Below, one piece after another: positions 62,540 through 64,000 of a DNA stretch of 64,000 bases (positions are counted from its first letter, which is position 1; each line of letters starts with the position of its first letter). The notes under the pieces are model-generated. The model searched no databases. It saw only the letters and a program-made list of their open reading frames with translations, and was not told the DNA's origin. This DNA comes from Flagellimonas_B algarum. Lineage in GTDB: Bacteria > Bacteroidota > Bacteroidia > Flavobacteriales > Flavobacteriaceae. Location: the NCBI RefSeq assembly GCF_040513375.1, contig NZ_JBEVTG010000002.1, positions 1-64,000 of the forward strand, given 5' to 3'. A program made the translations under genes and the position numbers.

Positions 62540-64000
62540 ATGGAATTGCAGCAAGAGTCCATTAAGGACCTAAAACAGGATGTCCTCCGGCCGAATTATG
62601 ATCGGTCGAACCTCAAAACCGGTGTGGTACATATTGGGGTGGGTGGCTTTCATCGTTCGCACCAGGCATTTTACCTGCATCGTTTGATGCAAGTGGGCAA
62701 AGCTTTCGATTGGGCCATTTGTGGTCTTGGTCTTCGTGAAGAAGACCGAGGGATGCTGAAAGATTTAAAGCAACAAGATGGATTGTACACCCTCTTGACC
62801 CAGCACCCAGATGGTAAGAACGACTGCGAGGTCATCGGTTCAATGAAGGAGATGCTATTGGCCCCTGATGATCCGCAAGCGGCCATCGCGAAATTGGCCC
62901 ATCCCGATACCCGGATCGTGGGTTTGACCATTACGGAGGGTGGCTATAATTTCAATCCGACTACGGGACATTTTGATTTTAGCAACCCCGATATCGTCCA
63001 TGACCTTACCCAACCTGCTGTTCCAAAATCGGTCTATGGCTATCTTGTCGAAGCTTTGCGCAGGAGAAAGCGAAACGGCATACGGCCTTTTACCGTTTTG
63101 TCATGTGATAACATTCAAGGCAATGGTTCGGTGCTGCGCCGGATGACCTTGGCCTTTGTTTTGAAACAAGATCCGGACATGGCCAAATATATAGCCGATC
63201 ATGTCAGTTTCCCAAATAGTATGGTCGATCGGATCACTCCTGTAACTTCACCGGAGATCAAAGAAGTTCTTGAACGCGGCTACGGCATTGTCGATCGACG
63301 TCCCGTAGTTTGCGAACCTTTCATACAATGGGTCGTTGAGGACGACTTTTCGAACGGTCGTCCCGAATTGGGGGAAGTCGGGGTCCAATTTGTGAACAAT
63401 GTGGCCCCTTATGAACTCATGAAGATCAGGTTGCTGAATGCTGGGCATTCGGTCATTGGTATTCCAGGGGCCATATCCGGATTGCCGACCATTGACGCTT
63501 GTATGCAAGATGGGATTTTCAAACGATTCTTGAGAAGGTTTCTTGATGAAGAAGCCACTCCGGTACTAGGGAAGATCCAAGGGTTCGATATGGAAGGTTA
63601 TAAAGACGATTTGATGGTCCGGTTCGCGAATCCGAACATCAAGGATAATGTCTCCCGGATTTGTTCCCAAAGTTCCGCCAAGTTACCCAAGTTCCTGATA
63701 CCTACCTTGCGAATCAATCTCGCCTATGAAGGCAGTATACGGTTCGCAACTTTTGTTTTGGCTGCCTGGTGTTATTATAGTGATGTGGGGAAGGACGAAA
63801 AAGGGCGAAGTTTGGAAATCATTGATGACAATAAGGAAACCCTCCATCTAGCGGCTTGGGAAACAAAAACGAACTTGACCGCTTTTTTGGAACAGCCCGA
63901 ACTGTTCGGTGATTTGACCGAAAACGTTCGGTTCGTGAAAGAATATGTTTCGATACTCGTGCAGATTTACGAGCAAGGTGATATTCGTTCCTTGATGAAA
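62540..64000 (+). CDS. Mannitol 2-dehydrogenase family protein (3' end outside window)
   Basis: 487 residues are visible and the frame stays open at the window edge; the family is about 490-500 long, so little is missing. It oxidises D-mannitol to D-fructose with NAD in the closest relatives, though fructuronate reductase and arabinitol dehydrogenase belong to the same family. Motifs: HIGVGGFHRSHQAFYLHRL, LTITEGGYNF, FTVLSCDNIQGNG, VSFPNSMVDRITPVTS, PVVCEPFIQWVVEDDF and the catalytic K-x-x-x-x-N-x-x-H in MKIRLLNAGHS. The ATG lies 7 bases after the permease stop, so the two are one operon. Confidence 0.92.
   Translation, partial: MELQQESIKDLKQDVLRPNYDRSNLKTGVVHIGVGGFHRSHQAFYLHRLMQVGKAFDWAICGLGLREEDRGMLKDLKQQDGLYTLLTQHPDGKNDCEVIGSMKEMLLAPDDPQAAIAKLAHPDTRIVGLTITEGGYNFNPTTGHFDFSNPDIVHDLTQPAVPKSVYGYLVEALRRRKRNGIRPFTVLSCDNIQGNGSVLRRMTLAFVLKQDPDMAKYIADHVSFPNSMVDRITPVTSPEIKEVLERGYGIVDRRPVVCEPFIQWVVEDDFSNGRPELGEVGVQFVNNVAPYELMKIRLLNAGHSVIGIPGAISGLPTIDACMQDGIFKRFLRRFLDEEATPVLGKIQGFDMEGYKDDLMVRFANPNIKDNVSRICSQSSAKLPKFLIPTLRINLAYEGSIRFATFVLAAWCYYSDVGKDEKGRSLEIIDDNKETLHLAAWETKTNLTAFLEQPELFGDLTENVRFVKEYVSILVQIYEQGDIRSLMK

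Overview
The window is a contiguous piece of chromosome from a member of the Bacteroidota, most likely a marine member of the Flavobacteriaceae. The evidence is a type IX secretion sorting domain, the gliding genes gldF and gldG next to dnaN, bshB1 of bacillithiol synthesis, lineage-typical families (DUF4290, START-like, DUF4870, DUF2911, VC_2705-type symporter pair), and promoters of the Bacteroidota type (TTTG, about 19-22 bases, TAnnTTTG) in place of -35/-10 boxes with Shine-Dalgarno sites. The genus cannot be fixed from sequence alone. No rRNA operon, CRISPR array, insertion sequence or prophage was seen, and no stretch over 300 bases lacks a gene.

Layout. 1-4.1 kb: the end of a T9SS-exported protein, a PHP-type phosphatase (cpsB/ywqE), and a 910-residue surface-type protein on low-GC DNA. 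That DNA is bounded by two near-identical 23-base repeats, one of which is the 3' end of mnmE. 4.1-8.3 kb: mnmE, a GT2 glycosyltransferase, an unknown Cys-containing lipoprotein and a DUF4870 protein. 8.3-13.1 kb (minus strand): a SAM hydrolase, a monooxygenase-fold protein, gldF, gldG and dnaN. 13.2-19.2 kb (plus strand): phoH, purC, then a two-subunit sodium symporter with acetyl-CoA synthetase (acetate uptake and activation). 19.3-28.4 kb: small proteins, tRNA-Met, a class IV aminotransferase, yqgE, HU, fmt-recQ-ATPase, DUF493, DUF4290 and murA. 28.4-33.9 kb (minus strand): BLUF photoreceptor, pirin, an M20 amidohydrolase, and a photolyase-SDR-SRPBCC operon. 34-43.4 kb: secreted proteins, an SSS transporter with a 32-residue membrane peptide and a giant PIG-L deacetylase, then maf, a KdsC-like phosphatase and a DUF2520 protein. 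43.5-51.6 kb: a ResB-CcsA cytochrome c assembly fusion, an M14 peptidase, a MATE exporter, a PLP sulfur enzyme and bshB1. 51.6-57.9 kb: three tandem paralogous TPR histidine kinases. 58-64 kb: tRNA-His, a vanadium haloperoxidase-like lipoprotein, and a LacI regulator-permease-mannitol 2-dehydrogenase operon cut by the window end.

Most interesting points. (1) A 3.0 kb low-GC insertion appears to have split an mnmE-cpsB operon exactly at the 3' end of mnmE, the site used by SGI1-type islands in Proteobacteria. (2) An unlisted 32-residue membrane peptide is translationally packed between a deacetylase and a transporter. (3) Inverted copies of one 20-base word flank the LacI gene that heads a mannitol-type operon, whose transporter belongs to an NCS1-like family not known for polyols. 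(4) Three sensor kinases lie in tandem with no response regulator. (5) MurA carries Asp at the fosfomycin-target Cys position. (6) The SDR in the photolyase operon lacks its catalytic Tyr.
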